Positions 17,583-27,019 of a stretch of DNA of 64,000 nucleotides are shown here, piece after piece. The position numbers and the translations under genes were made by a program. Position 1 is the first letter of the stretch. Each line of letters starts with the position of its first letter. The notes under the pieces were generated by a model. It had not been told where the DNA came from, did no database searches, and was given only the letters and a program-made list of their open reading frames with translations. Origin of the DNA: Rhodobacterales bacterium LSUCC0387 (GTDB lineage Bacteria > Pseudomonadota > Alphaproteobacteria > Rhodobacterales > Rhodobacteraceae); assembly GCA_015689775.1 (NCBI GenBank), contig WVSR01000001.1:745501-809500 (forward strand), written 5' to 3'.

Positions 17583-18779
17583 ATGAGCGGCAGCAACAGA
17601 AGCGGGGCGCAGTCTAGTTTCACACGTCCTACCCGCCAGATTTTCCTAATGATGATTATATGCGGCTTGGTCGCGGCAGGGGGCGCGGTGGTTTATCCCA
17701 TGGTGTGGCCTGTTTTCCTATCTAACCCCTATCTCAATGGCACGATAGGAGTGGTGTTCTTGGTCGGCGTAATGGCCTGTTTTTGGCAAGTGCTACAGTT
17801 ATTTTCTTCAGTGCGCTGGATCGAGGGTGCGGCACAGCAAGGCCTTACAGATCAACGGCGCCCCGAACTTTTGGCGCCTTTAGCCGCCGCTTTGCAAGGG
17901 CGTGGCGCGCGGATGCAACTGTCGACTATGACTACCCGTTCCGTATTGGATTCCGTCGGCGCGCGGATGGAGGAAAGCCGTGACATCACCCGCTATTTGG
18001 CGAATTTGCTAATTTTCCTTGGCCTTTTGGGCACATTTTTTGGATTGGCCACAACAGTGCCTGCAGTCGTGGATACAATTCGCGGTCTACAGCCCAGCGC
18101 CGATGAAGATGGGCTTGCGGTCTTCTCGCGGCTGATGACGGGGCTTGAAAGCCAGTTGGGGGGGATGGGCACAGCCTTTGCCTCCTCGCTTTTGGGGCTT
18201 GCGGGATCTTTGGTCGTGGGGCTTTTGGAACTTTTCGCAGGACATGGTCAGAACCGTTTTTACCGCGAAATGGAAGAATGGCTCTCCTTCATCACGCGGA
18301 TGAGCTTTTCCTCGTCTGATGGAGATGGCGGCGGCGTGGATCGTGCGGCCGTGGCCACAGTATTGGATCACATGGTTGACCAGATCGACAGCCTTCAGGC
18401 GATGTTCGCGCAATCCAACGCCCGTCAGGCTGAACTTGAAGCGCGGATGGTAGAGATGACCCGCGCGGTTGTGGCCTTGGCCGAGCGGATGACTCCGCAA
18501 TCGCAAGAGATCGCAGCGCGTCAGGCTCATGCGCAAGAACAACTGGTTGAGCGATTGGAGCTTCTGGGCCATCTGGGCGGATTTGACGATGAAGCCCGCG
18601 CGCGGATACGGTCAATTGACATCCAGCTTGTGCAAATTTTTGAACAAATGGCGGCGCGGGCAAACCAATCGTCTGGCGGAGATGGCGAAGTACGTGCGCT
18701 GCGCCGTGAGATGGCCGCGCTGACGGCCGCTATTCGCCGGGTGACTGAGGCGGATGAAAACGGACAAGGACAAGCCTGA
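17583..18779 (+). CDS. MotA/TolQ/ExbB-like proton-channel family protein
   Basis: 398 residues. Two N-terminal membrane spans (about residues 20-42 and 53-75) and a pair further on (TRYLANLLIFLGLLGTFFGL near 140 and MGTAFASSLLGLAGSLVVGL near 200) form the MotA/TolQ/ExbB channel core. A long alpha-helical C-terminal tail of about 170 residues follows (LEARMVEMTRAVVALAERM), predicted coiled coil. ATG 17583 has GGAG nine bases upstream. The stop overlaps the next ATG (TGATG), so the two products are made together and presumably form one complex. It is not next to flagellar, tol or exb/tonB genes. The force-using partner and process are unknown. Confidence 0.8.
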   Translation: MSGSNRSGAQSSFTRPTRQIFLMMIICGLVAAGGAVVYPMVWPVFLSNPYLNGTIGVVFLVGVMACFWQVLQLFSSVRWIEGAAQQGLTDQRRPELLAPLAAALQGRGARMQLSTMTTRSVLDSVGARMEESRDITRYLANLLIFLGLLGTFFGLATTVPAVVDTIRGLQPSADEDGLAVFSRLMTGLESQLGGMGTAFASSLLGLAGSLVVGLLELFAGHGQNRFYREMEEWLSFITRMSFSSSDGDGGGVDRAAVATVLDHMVDQIDSLQAMFAQSNARQAELEARMVEMTRAVVALAERMTPQSQEIAARQAHAQEQLVERLELLGHLGGFDDEARARIRSIDIQLVQIFEQMAARANQSSGGDGEVRALRREMAALTAAIRRVTEADENGQGQA

Positions 18780-20314
18780 TGGCGTTTCACCGCAGAACGG
18801 GCAATAGGTTTTCCGCCGCGATTTGGCCGGGTTTTGTGGATGCTATCACCGCATTGCTGATGGTGATGATTTTTGTTCTGACGATTTTCATGGTGGTGCA
18901 GTTTGTTCTAAGTGATCGGATTGCCATGCAGGACAATGAGCTTGATGCGTTGAGTGATCAGATTGCCACTCAAGATGATGAGCTGGATGCTCTTAACGCA
19001 GAATTGAATGCGCTCAGTGATGCCCTTGGGTTAGAACAGGCCCGCTCAAGCGATCTTGAAACGCGCCTTGCCACCTTGGGCAGCCAGTTATCCGACGCAC
19101 AGTTAAGCATTGCCTCCTTTGAGGAGCAGGTGGCAAGTCTTTTGTCGCGCCAGGTTGATTTGCGTTCTGAAGTGGATAGAGCGCGCGCTGACCTTGCCGA
19201 AACATTGTCCCGCGAGGAGGCGTTGAACCTTGCGCTTGCGCAAGCGCGCAATGAGATTGACAGCGCCGCTGAGGCCGCGCGCCTAGCGGCAGCGCGGCGC
19301 GAGGCGCTTGAGGCACTATTGGCAGAATTGAGCAGTGAGAACAACGACCTGCAAACCCAGCTATCAGAAGAAGAAGCCGCACGCATGGCCGATGCTGCGG
19401 CAGCCCAAGCCCTGCGCGAGAGATTGGCGAATTCTGACGCGGAATTGACTGCCCTGACCCTTGCATTGGAGGAGGAGCGCGCAAGGGCAGAGGAAACGCT
19501 GACCCTGTTGGCTGCCGCGCGTGCGGCGCAAGACAACCTACCCGCCGTTGAAGATTTGCAATCACAACTGTCTCAGCGAGAGGCGCTTTTGGCGGTCGCC
19601 AATGCCGAGCTTGCAACGACACAGGCGCAATCGACTGCAGCGCAGCGGCGTGTGGTTGTTCTAAATGAGCAGCTTGCAGCCCTGCGCGCGCAACTCGCCG
19701 CGCTTGAAAATATCTTGGACGAGTCCGAGGCGCGCGACGAGGCCGCAAAGGTGCAAATTGACGCGCTTGGAACTCGATTGAACACGGCTCTCGCCCAAGT
19801 TGCGGCCGAGCAGCGCGCGCGTGCTGATCTAGAAGCAGCAGAAGCAAGGCGTTTGGAACGCTACAGATCCGATTTCTTTGGTCGCTTAAGGGAGGTGCTT
19901 GAGGGGCGTGATGGCGTGCGGATCGTAGGCGATCGTTTTGTGTTTTCTTCTGAAGTCTTGTTCGAGAGCGCTCGCGCTGATTTGAGCCCTGAGGGGCGCG
20001 CACAAATTGCCAATGTGGCTGAATTGCTGTTTCAGGTTTCTGATGAAGTTCCTGATGGTATCGATTGGATCATTCGCGTCGATGGGCATACCGATAATGT
20101 GCCGCTGTCGGCCAATGCGGAATTTTCGAGCAACTGGGAATTGTCGCAGGCGCGCGCCTTATCCGTGGTTCTCTATATGAGCGAAGAATTGGGCATTCCT
20201 GCTGAACGGCTGGCCGCCACAGGGTTTGGTGAATTCCACCCCGTGGTCGAAGGAGACAGCGCCGCAGCGCGTGCGCAAAACCGCAGGATTGAACTTAAGT
20301 TGACCGAGCGTTAG
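18779..20314 (+). CDS. MotB-like protein: one TM helix, long coiled coil, C-terminal OmpA peptidoglycan-binding domain
   Basis: 511 residues. A single membrane helix at residues 18-45 contains FVDAITALLMVMIFVLTIF; the Asp sits where MotB carries its proton-binding Asp. Residues about 50-365 are an Ala/Glu/Leu/Arg-rich coiled coil. The C-terminus (about 370-511) is an OmpA-like peptidoglycan-binding domain with VDGHTDNVPL, SNWELSQARA and RRIEL. This is the architecture of a stator B-subunit with a greatly stretched periplasmic stalk. Co-translated with the preceding channel gene. It could be a housekeeping envelope stator of Rhodobacterales or, less likely, a relative of ZorB; no Zorya effector genes flank it. 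Confidence 0.82.
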   Translation: MAFHRRTGNRFSAAIWPGFVDAITALLMVMIFVLTIFMVVQFVLSDRIAMQDNELDALSDQIATQDDELDALNAELNALSDALGLEQARSSDLETRLATLGSQLSDAQLSIASFEEQVASLLSRQVDLRSEVDRARADLAETLSREEALNLALAQARNEIDSAAEAARLAAARREALEALLAELSSENNDLQTQLSEEEAARMADAAAAQALRERLANSDAELTALTLALEEERARAEETLTLLAAARAAQDNLPAVEDLQSQLSQREALLAVANAELATTQAQSTAAQRRVVVLNEQLAALRAQLAALENILDESEARDEAAKVQIDALGTRLNTALAQVAAEQRARADLEAAEARRLERYRSDFFGRLREVLEGRDGVRIVGDRFVFSSEVLFESARADLSPEGRAQIANVAELLFQVSDEVPDGIDWIIRVDGHTDNVPLSANAEFSSNWELSQARALSVVLYMSEELGIPAERLAATGFGEFHPVVEGDSAAARAQNRRIELKLTER

Positions 20315-20471
20315 CGCAGCTCGATGTCTGTTTGGCGTATTGAGATAAGTTCACCTTCGTGGATAAGTCGGATTCCTCAGATATATCGTCCCGCGTCCTG
20401 TTTCTCGTTTGGCGCGTGGAGGCCAGAGGCGCGAAAAAACTGCGCTTGGGCGCCCTTTAACGCGCCTCAGT

Positions 20472-22808
20472 TCATTCTGCTGTGAGTAGCGGTGGCTTTT
20501 TCGAGCTGATCCGTGGTGGCGCTCCGTTCTCAATGCGCAGGTCGATTTTGCCGTCTTTGACACCAACCCTCACATTGCCTCCCTTGGCGAGTTTGCCGAA
20601 TAGCAATTCCTCAGCCAGTGGTTTTTTGATGTGTTCTTGGATCACACGACCCAGAGGACGCGCGCCCATGCGATCATCATATCCTAGATCAGCCAAAAGT
20701 TCTGCTGCGGGTTTGGTCAGCTCAATCGTGACATTGCGATCAAGCAGCTGAGCCTCAAGTTGCAGAACGAATTTCTCTACCACCTGCAGAATTACATCTT
20801 TTGGCAGCGCGCCGAAACTGATCACCGCATCCAAACGATTGCGGAATTCAGGTGTAAAGGTGCGCTCAATTGCGGCGGTATCCTCACCTTCGCGGCGGTC
20901 GCGACCAAATCCAATGGCCGCCTTCGCCTGTTCGGTTGCGCCCGCGTTTGAGGTCATGATCAAGACGACATTGCGGAAATCGACCGAGCGGCCATTGTGA
21001 TCCGTCAATGTGCCGTGATCCATCACTTGGAGCAAGATGTTGAAAACATCAGGATGCGCCTTTTCGATTTCGTCCAACAGCAACACGCAATGTGGATGCT
21101 GATCCACGCCATCGGTCAAAAGCCCTCCTTGATCGAATCCGACATAGCCCGGAGGGGCGCCAATCAGGCGCGATACTGCGTGTTTTTCCATATATTCGGA
21201 CATATCAAAACGCAGCAACTCGACCCCAAGGGTGTCGGCCAATTGCTTGGCCACTTCGGTTTTGCCAACACCTGTTGGCCCCGCGAATAAATAGTTCCCA
21301 ATGGGCTTTTCTGGCTCACGCAGACCCGCGCGCGCCAATTTTATCGCAGATGCCAATGCCTCGATCGCTTTGCCTTGGCCGAACACAACACGCTTGAGCG
21401 TTTTTTCCAAATCGCGCAGCACCTCTGCATCGTCCTTTGAGACGTTCTTCGGTGGGATGCGCGCAATTTTGGCGACTACGGCTTCGATTTCCTTCGGGCC
21501 AATGGTCTTGCGCCTCTTGCTGTCTGGCAGCAGGTGCTGTGCCGCGCCTGCCTCGTCAATCACGTCAATCGCTTTGTCGGGCAATTTGCGGTCATTGATA
21601 TAGCGCGCTGCTAGTTCCACCGCAGTGCGGATCGCATCGGCGGTGTATTTCACATCATGGTGGCTTTCGAAATAAGGCTTCAGCCCACGCAAGATTTTCA
21701 CCGAATCCTCAACGGATGGCTCACTGACGTCAATCTTCTGGAATCGGCGCGAGAGCGCGCGGTCTTTTTCAAAATGCTGACGGAACTCCTTATAGGTTGT
21801 CGATCCCATGCAGCGTAATTTGCCGCCCTGCAATGCAGGCTTAAGCAGGTTTGAGGCATCCATGGCTCCGCCTGATGTCGCACCCGCCCCGATGACAGTG
21901 TGAATTTCATCAATGAAAAGAACCGCGTCAGGGTGCTTTTCCAATTCGTTGACTACGGCCTTCAGCCGTTCTTCAAAATCACCGCGATAGCGTGTGCCTG
22001 CCAAAAGCGCTCCCATGTCGAGCGAATAAATGGTGGATTTTGCCAAAACGTCAGGCGTTTCGCCCTCAATAATCTTTTTTGCCAAGCCTTCGGCAATGGC
22101 GGTTTTGCCAACACCAGGATCGCCGACCAAGAGCGGGTTGTTCTTGCGGCGGCGGCACAGCACTTGGATGCAGCGTTCTACTTCATCATGGCGACCGATC
22201 AGAGGGTCAACATCGCCATCATGCGCCTTTTTGTTCAGATCAACGCAATATTTGGCAAGGGCGGATTCCTTGGCATCACTACCCTCAGGCGGGTTGCCAC
22301 TTGTTTCAACACCCTCGTCCGTCGGATCAGTCGCGCCTGAAACGGGGCGGCTTTCACCAAAAGACGGATCCTTCGCCACGCCATGCGCGATGAAATTTAC
22401 CGCGTCATAGCGGGTCATGTCCTGCTCTTGCAGGAAATAGGCTGCGTTTGACTCGCGCTCTGCAAAAATCGCGACAAGAACGTTTGCCCCTGTGACCTCA
22501 GTGCGACCAGAGGATTGTACATGGATCGCAGCGCGTTGGACAACCCGCTGGAAGGCAGCGGTCGGCACCGCTTCAGAGCCCTCTATGTCTGTCTCAAGCG
22601 TGGCCAATTCTTCATCAATGAAGGTGATCAGCGTATCGCGCAGGGCATCAATGTCAACGCTACAGGCGCGCATGACTTTGGCCGCGTCAGGCTCGTCTAA
22701 CAGCGCCAGCAGCAGATGTTCCAAGGTTGCCAATTCATGCTTGCGCGCATTCGCTTGCGCCAAAGCCGCATGAATAGCCTGCTCTAGGGTATTTGAAAAC
22801 GACGGCAC
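20472..22808 (-). CDS. clpA: ATP-dependent Clp protease ATP-binding subunit ClpA
   Basis: 778 residues from a GTG start at 22808 (VPSFSNTLEQAIHAAL, read as Met), preceded by AAAGGAGC at ideal spacing; the frame opens 23 codons earlier but that start has no RBS. The N-domain (two Clp_N repeats, residues 1-150) is followed by an acidic linker, AAA-1 with GDPGVGKTAIAEG, and AAA-2 with GPTGVGKTEVAKQL. No UVR motif, which separates it from ClpC. It unfolds substrates for ClpP, N-degron substrates being delivered by ClpS (clpS is not in the window). A 19-bp palindrome lies about 107 bp upstream of the GTG. Confidence 0.95.
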   Translation of the reverse strand: MPSFSNTLEQAIHAALAQANARKHELATLEHLLLALLDEPDAAKVMRACSVDIDALRDTLITFIDEELATLETDIEGSEAVPTAAFQRVVQRAAIHVQSSGRTEVTGANVLVAIFAERESNAAYFLQEQDMTRYDAVNFIAHGVAKDPSFGESRPVSGATDPTDEGVETSGNPPEGSDAKESALAKYCVDLNKKAHDGDVDPLIGRHDEVERCIQVLCRRRKNNPLLVGDPGVGKTAIAEGLAKKIIEGETPDVLAKSTIYSLDMGALLAGTRYRGDFEERLKAVVNELEKHPDAVLFIDEIHTVIGAGATSGGAMDASNLLKPALQGGKLRCMGSTTYKEFRQHFEKDRALSRRFQKIDVSEPSVEDSVKILRGLKPYFESHHDVKYTADAIRTAVELAARYINDRKLPDKAIDVIDEAGAAQHLLPDSKRRKTIGPKEIEAVVAKIARIPPKNVSKDDAEVLRDLEKTLKRVVFGQGKAIEALASAIKLARAGLREPEKPIGNYLFAGPTGVGKTEVAKQLADTLGVELLRFDMSEYMEKHAVSRLIGAPPGYVGFDQGGLLTDGVDQHPHCVLLLDEIEKAHPDVFNILLQVMDHGTLTDHNGRSVDFRNVVLIMTSNAGATEQAKAAIGFGRDRREGEDTAAIERTFTPEFRNRLDAVISFGALPKDVILQVVEKFVLQLEAQLLDRNVTIELTKPAAELLADLGYDDRMGARPLGRVIQEHIKKPLAEELLFGKLAKGGNVRVGVKDGKIDLRIENGAPPRISSKKPPLLTAE

Positions 22809-22914
22809 GATAAGTGCTCCTTTCGTTGCGGCCAGAGGCGCAAGCGGGTTCTGCCCGCCTTCACTGAGTCTAGCCATAGCCTCATGCTATTAAGCTTCGG
22901 TTTTATTTTGTCAG

Positions 22915-22933
22915 TTTCAAGCTAAACTTGAAA
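22915..22933. promoter_or_regulatory. Inverted repeat upstream of clpA
   Basis: TTTCAAG-CTAAA-CTTGAAA, a perfect 7-bp inverted repeat between clpA (start 22808) and the end of gloB. On the clpA strand it supplies CTTGAAACTGACA, so it overlaps what could be a -35 region (CTTGAAA is also the sigma-32 -35 sequence), but no convincing CCCCAT-type -10 follows. It is preceded by an A/T-run on the wrong side for a gloB terminator. Operator or promoter element is inferred only. Confidence 0.3.
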
Positions 22934-22971
22934 AAAAACCTGTGATCGGCGCAAATTTGCGTGAAAATCCA

Positions 22972-23760
22972 TCAGAAGTGATCTTTGCGCTGCCTGATCT
23001 CGGCAAAGCATTCTGCGTCACTCGCGTCTGTCATCCCCAAATGTGCTTTGATCTGGGGATTATTGGCGCGCAGGAACGGGTTTGTGTCTAATTCCACGCC
23101 AAGGCTACTTGGCACTGTTGGCGTGCCTATTGCGCGCGCCTCGTTAATGCGGGCAGCGCGGGCTTGAAGCGCCTTGTTTTCAGGATCCATGGTCAGGGCA
23201 AACCGCGCATTGGATTGGGTGTATTCGTGGCCAGAACAGACAAGCGTGTCACGAGGCAGTGCGGCCAGCTTTGACAGGCTTTCCCACATCTGTGCGGGCG
23301 TTCCCTCAAACAGGCGACCACAGCCAAGCGCCATGAGGCTGTCGGCGGTAAAGACGATACCCGCCTGCGGGAAATGAACGGCGATGTGCCCCAGAGTATG
23401 GCCGGACACATCGTAAACCGTACCACGCAAAGCCCCGATTTCTATGACATCGCCTTCGTGCAGCGCGCGGTCGAGCGCGGGCAGCCTGTAGGCATCTAAG
23501 GCTGCCCCCCAAACGCGAATTGGGCTGTCTGTCGCCGCGCGTAGATCGGGTAGCCCGTCCACGTGATCCCAATGGTGGTGGGTTAGGAGAACGTCCGTAA
23601 TTACCCATCCACGTCGCGCACATTCCGCCATAATGGGCGCGGCTTCTGGCACATCTACGATCAAGGTCTGTCTCGTCTCGCGCAGATGCAAAGCAAAGGC
23701 GTAATTGTCCTTGAGGCAGGGGATTGTCACAATTTCAGTGGCGGGTGCGGCGATGGTCAT
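22972..23760 (-). CDS. gloB: Hydroxyacylglutathione hydrolase (glyoxalase II)
   Basis: 262 residues. The N-terminus EIVTIPCLKDNYAFALH and the metallo-beta-lactamase signature THHHWDHVDG fix it as GloB; further metal ligands are seen in VSGHTLGHI, FTADSLMALGCGR and CSGHEYTQSNARFAL. It hydrolyses S-lactoylglutathione to lactate and glutathione in methylglyoxal detoxification. ATG 23760 has AGGAG seven bases upstream; the extra 43 codons of open frame are unsupported. Divergent from a methyltransferase gene with a 63-bp gap. Confidence 0.94.
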   Translation of the reverse strand: MTIAAPATEIVTIPCLKDNYAFALHLRETRQTLIVDVPEAAPIMAECARRGWVITDVLLTHHHWDHVDGLPDLRAATDSPIRVWGAALDAYRLPALDRALHEGDVIEIGALRGTVYDVSGHTLGHIAVHFPQAGIVFTADSLMALGCGRLFEGTPAQMWESLSKLAALPRDTLVCSGHEYTQSNARFALTMDPENKALQARAARINEARAIGTPTVPSSLGVELDTNPFLRANNPQIKAHLGMTDASDAECFAEIRQRKDHF

Positions 23761-23823
23761 GGCAATCTCCTCAGCTTCGTGGCACATATGGCCTAAGACA
23801 ATCGCAGTGGACTGGCTTTTGCA

Positions 23824-24612
23824 ATGCATCTTGATGTCGTTGATTTGCGTCAATTCTACTATCGCACCCGATTGGGGCGGATTGCGCAAAAAGCTGTGCG
23901 CGATGCAATGTTGTTATTTTGGCCAAATGCAATTGGGCAGACTGTGGTGGGCTTTGGCTTTGCTGTTCCTCTGTTGCGCCCGTATCTTGATCAATCGCGC
24001 CGCGTGGTTGGTTTGATGCCGCAAGGGCAGGGGGTGATGCCTTGGCCTGCTGGGATGCCGAATGTTGCGTCCCTTTGCGAAGATGCGCGTTGGCCCTTGT
24101 CAGAAGGGGTGGCAGATCGGTTGGTGATGCTGCATGGGCTTGAGACAAGCGATGATCCTGCGGCGCTCTTGGACGAAGGCGCCCGCGCGCTTGGGGCAGG
24201 AGGGCGGGCCTTGTTCATTGTGCCAAATCGCGGTGGCTTGTGGGCGCGCAGCGATGCCACGCCCTTTGGCTATGGACGGCCCTACAGCCTCAGCCAACTT
24301 GAGGCACAATTGCGCCACCATGGCTTTGTGCCAGAACGTCACCGTGCAGCACTTTTTGCGCCACCAAGCCATGCGCGGTTCTGGCTCAGGTCTGCCGATA
24401 TGATGGAACGCGCGGGGCGCTGGATCAGTTCGCACTACGCAGGCGGTGTCATCATGGTTGAAGCGAGTAAGCAGGTCTTTGCCCCCACAAAACGGGGTCA
24501 CGCCGCACGCATTCGCAACCCTTTGCGTATACTTGATGGTGTCCCAAGCCCTGCGACAGGCCGCGTGCGCCGCCAAAAAGGTCCCTCTATTTCGCAGATG
24601 CAGAATCGCTAA
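23824..24612 (+). CDS. SAM-dependent methyltransferase, class I (type 11)
   Basis: 262 residues. The fold is that of a class I methyltransferase: [16 protein letters not shown] takes the place of the glycine-rich motif [19 protein letters not shown] is motif II, and [16 protein letters not shown] follows. Motif I is degenerate (GFGFAVP instead of G-x-G-x-G). The C-terminal tail is basic (residues 215-262). The substrate is unknown. It is divergent from gloB, an arrangement that I associate with Rhodobacterales genomes, but the functional link is not established. Confidence 0.78.
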   Translation: MHLDVVDLRQFYYRTRLGRIAQKAVRDAMLLFWPNAIGQTVVGFGFAVPLLRPYLDQSRRVVGLMPQGQGVMPWPAGMPNVASLCEDARWPLSEGVADRLVMLHGLETSDDPAALLDEGARALGAGGRALFIVPNRGGLWARSDATPFGYGRPYSLSQLEAQLRHHGFVPERHRAALFAPPSHARFWLRSADMMERAGRWISSHYAGGVIMVEASKQVFAPTKRGHAARIRNPLRILDGVPSPATGRVRRQKGPSISQMQNR

Positions 24613-24742
24613 GGTCGGCCAAAGGAGGCCAAGTCGGGACGTTTGCGCCTAAACTAGGGCTAAAATCGTCTCCACGCGCGCTTTTTTTTTTAGCTTCAAA
24701 GCGTCGCATCTGCAGAAAGATTTGGTTAACCTCTGAAAAACA

Positions 24743-24761
24743 ATGATTTTGTCAAAATCAT
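24743..24761. promoter_or_regulatory. Perfect palindrome upstream of the atp operon
   Basis: ATGATTTTG-T-CAAAATCAT is a 9-bp perfect inverted repeat with a single central base, about 148 bp upstream of the atpH GTG in an AT-rich part of the 296-bp gap between the methyltransferase stop and atpH. It has the form of a dimeric repressor operator. No T-tract follows on either strand, so a terminator is unlikely. The rest of the gap holds a T10 tract at 24682-24691 with no useful stem and a weak -35/-10 candidate (TTGCAG at 24779, TACATG at 24802). Confidence 0.4.
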
Positions 24762-24908
24762 GCTTGCGCCATCGGCGGTTGCAGCAAATTAAACCCTCTG
24801 CTACATGACCGCCAAATCTGAGGGATGGCGGCACCGTCAAGTCGCGAAGAACGAACTGCTCGGGCGTGATCCTCACGCTGCCCGTGCCAAATTGTTGAAA
24901 GGGTGGAC

Positions 24909-25469
24909 GTGTCCGAATCGGCTTCGATCTCAACTGGCATCGCCGCGCGCTACGCGACCGCGATGTTCGACCTAGCCACCGAGGCGGCAGCGATTGACGC
25001 GCTGGCCAAAGATGTTGACGCGCTCGAAGCCGCATTGGCCGCAAGCGCAGACCTGCGCGATTTCATCTCCTCCCCGATCTACCGCCGTGACGAGTCTCAG
25101 GCTGCTGTTGGCGCTGTGGCCAAGGCGATGAAACTGGGTATGATTGCGACCAACTCGCTGCAAGTCATGGCTCAAAAGCGCCGTCTCTTCGTTCTGCCAA
25201 TGGTGCTGCGCGCCGTGCGCGCCCAAATCGCAGAAAGCCGTGGCGAGATGACCGCAGAGGTCGTATCTGCCAAGGACCTGACCAAAACCCAAGTGGATAA
25301 ACTGGCAAAAGCCTTGTCAGCCTCCGTGGGCAAGAAAATTAATTTGAATGCGACCGTTGATGAAAGCCTCATCGGCGGTCTTATCGTAAAGGTTGGGTCG
25401 AAGATGATCGATAGCTCGATCCGCTCTAAGCTCAACTCCCTCCAGAACACCATGAAAGAGGTCGGATAA
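24909..25469 (+). CDS. atpH: F1F0 ATP synthase subunit delta
   Basis: 186 residues. [17 protein letters not shown] at the N-terminus and the C-terminal segment [18 protein letters not shown] are typical for the delta (OSCP) subunit, which joins F1 to the peripheral stalk. Start taken as GTG 24909 (V-S-E-S-A-S), since GAAAGG lies six bases upstream and Rhodobacter AtpH begins this way; a GTG two codons earlier is the alternative. First gene of atpHAGDC; TAA overlaps the atpA ATG (TAATG). Confidence 0.94.
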   Translation: MSESASISTGIAARYATAMFDLATEAAAIDALAKDVDALEAALAASADLRDFISSPIYRRDESQAAVGAVAKAMKLGMIATNSLQVMAQKRRLFVLPMVLRAVRAQIAESRGEMTAEVVSAKDLTKTQVDKLAKALSASVGKKINLNATVDESLIGGLIVKVGSKMIDSSIRSKLNSLQNTMKEVG

Positions 25470-27007
25470 TGGCGATCCAAGCTGCAGAGATTTCCGCGAT
25501 CCTGAAGGAACAGATCAAGAGTTTCGGTCAGGATGCCGAAGTGGCCGAAGTTGGCCGCGTGCTGAGTGTTGGCGATGGGATCGCCCGCGTTCACGGGCTT
25601 GATAATGTTCAAGCGGGTGAAATGGTCGAATTCCCAGGCGGAATTATGGGCATGGCCCTCAACCTTGAATCCGACAACGTAGGTGTAGTGATCTTCGGCT
25701 CTGACCGTGACATCAAAGAAGGTGACACTGTCAAGCGCACGAATTCGATCGTGGACGTTCCTGCTGGCCCAGAATTGCTTGGCCGCGTTGTAGACGGCTT
25801 GGGCAACCCAATTGATGGCAAAGGCCCGATCAAGTCGAAAGAGCGCCGCGTCGCGGACGTCAAGGCGCCTGGCATTATCCCCCGTAAATCTGTGCATGAG
25901 CCCATGGCAACAGGCCTGAAGGCTGTTGACGCGATGATCCCCATTGGCCGTGGTCAGCGCGAATTGATCATTGGCGACCGTCAGACAGGCAAAACTGCCG
26001 TGGCTTTGGACGCGATCCTGAACCAGAAAAGCTATAACGAAGCGGCCGGCAAAGACGAAAGCAAAAAGCTTTACTGCATCTATGTTGCGGTTGGCCAGAA
26101 GCGTTCGACTGTGGCGCAGTTGGTGAAGAAGCTCGAAGAGACAGGCGCAATTGAATATTCCATCGTTGTGGCTGCGACCGCTTCTGACCCTGCCCCGATG
26201 CAGTTTCTTGCGCCATATTCCGCAACCGCGATGGCCGAGTATTTCCGCGACAACGGTAAGCATGCGCTGATCATCTATGATGACCTGTCCAAGCAAGCTG
26301 TTGCTTACCGCCAGATGTCCTTGCTGCTTCGCCGTCCCCCAGGGCGTGAAGCCTATCCTGGTGACGTTTTCTACCTACACTCTCGTTTGTTGGAGCGTTC
26401 GGCGAAGCTGAACGAAGATCTTGGTGCAGGGTCTTTGACCGCTCTGCCCGTGATTGAAACTCAAGGTGGTGACGTTTCGGCGTTTATTCCGACCAACGTT
26501 ATTTCGATCACAGACGGCCAGATCTTCCTTGAAACCGACTTGTTCTATCAGGGTATCCGCCCTGCTGTGAACACAGGTCTTTCCGTGTCTCGCGTGGGCT
26601 CTTCGGCCCAGACCAATGCGATGAAATCGGTGGCAGGTTCGGTGAAACTGGAATTGGCGCAGTATCGCGAAATGGCGGCCTTCGCTCAGTTCGGGTCTGA
26701 CCTTGATGCGGCGACACAGCGTTTGCTGAACCGCGGCGCGCGTCTGACAGAATTGATGAAGCAGTCACAATATGCACCGCTGACCAACGCCGAAATCGTT
26801 TGCGTGATCTTTGCGGGTATCTCTGGCTTCCTCGACAAGATCGCCGTGCGCGAAGTTGGCCGCTTTGAGCAGGGTCTGCTTCAGCATCTTCGTGGTAAGC
26901 ATAAGGATGTTCTCGATTGGATCACCAATGAAGATCCAAAGATCAAAGGTGATGCAGCCGACCGACTGAAGGCAGTCATCGAAGAATTCGCAGCAGACTT
27001 CTCGTAA
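25469..27007 (+). CDS. atpA: F1F0 ATP synthase subunit alpha
   Basis: 512 residues, the standard length. P-loop [13 protein letters not shown] near residue 170, [15 protein letters not shown] in the beta-barrel/nucleotide domain, and the subunit-alpha signature region [17 protein letters not shown]. Non-catalytic nucleotide-binding subunit of the F1 hexamer. Translationally coupled to atpH and followed by atpG after 12 bp. No anomalies. Confidence 0.98.
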   Translation: MAIQAAEISAILKEQIKSFGQDAEVAEVGRVLSVGDGIARVHGLDNVQAGEMVEFPGGIMGMALNLESDNVGVVIFGSDRDIKEGDTVKRTNSIVDVPAGPELLGRVVDGLGNPIDGKGPIKSKERRVADVKAPGIIPRKSVHEPMATGLKAVDAMIPIGRGQRELIIGDRQTGKTAVALDAILNQKSYNEAAGKDESKKLYCIYVAVGQKRSTVAQLVKKLEETGAIEYSIVVAATASDPAPMQFLAPYSATAMAEYFRDNGKHALIIYDDLSKQAVAYRQMSLLLRRPPGREAYPGDVFYLHSRLLERSAKLNEDLGAGSLTALPVIETQGGDVSAFIPTNVISITDGQIFLETDLFYQGIRPAVNTGLSVSRVGSSAQTNAMKSVAGSVKLELAQYREMAAFAQFGSDLDAATQRLLNRGARLTELMKQSQYAPLTNAEIVCVIFAGISGFLDKIAVREVGRFEQGLLQHLRGKHKDVLDWITNEDPKIKGDAADRLKAVIEEFAADFS

Positions 27008-27019
27008 GGGGACGGGTTT

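Noticed and set aside
17583-20314. Zorya-type defence (ZorA/ZorB)
   Set aside because: The pair has the right general build, but no ZorC/D/E-like genes flank it; upstream is chaC and downstream clpA, both housekeeping.
24661-24720. Terminator at the T10 tract before the atp operon
   Set aside because: No GC-rich stem directly precedes the T-run; only a weak CGCTTT/AAAGCG pairing spans it.
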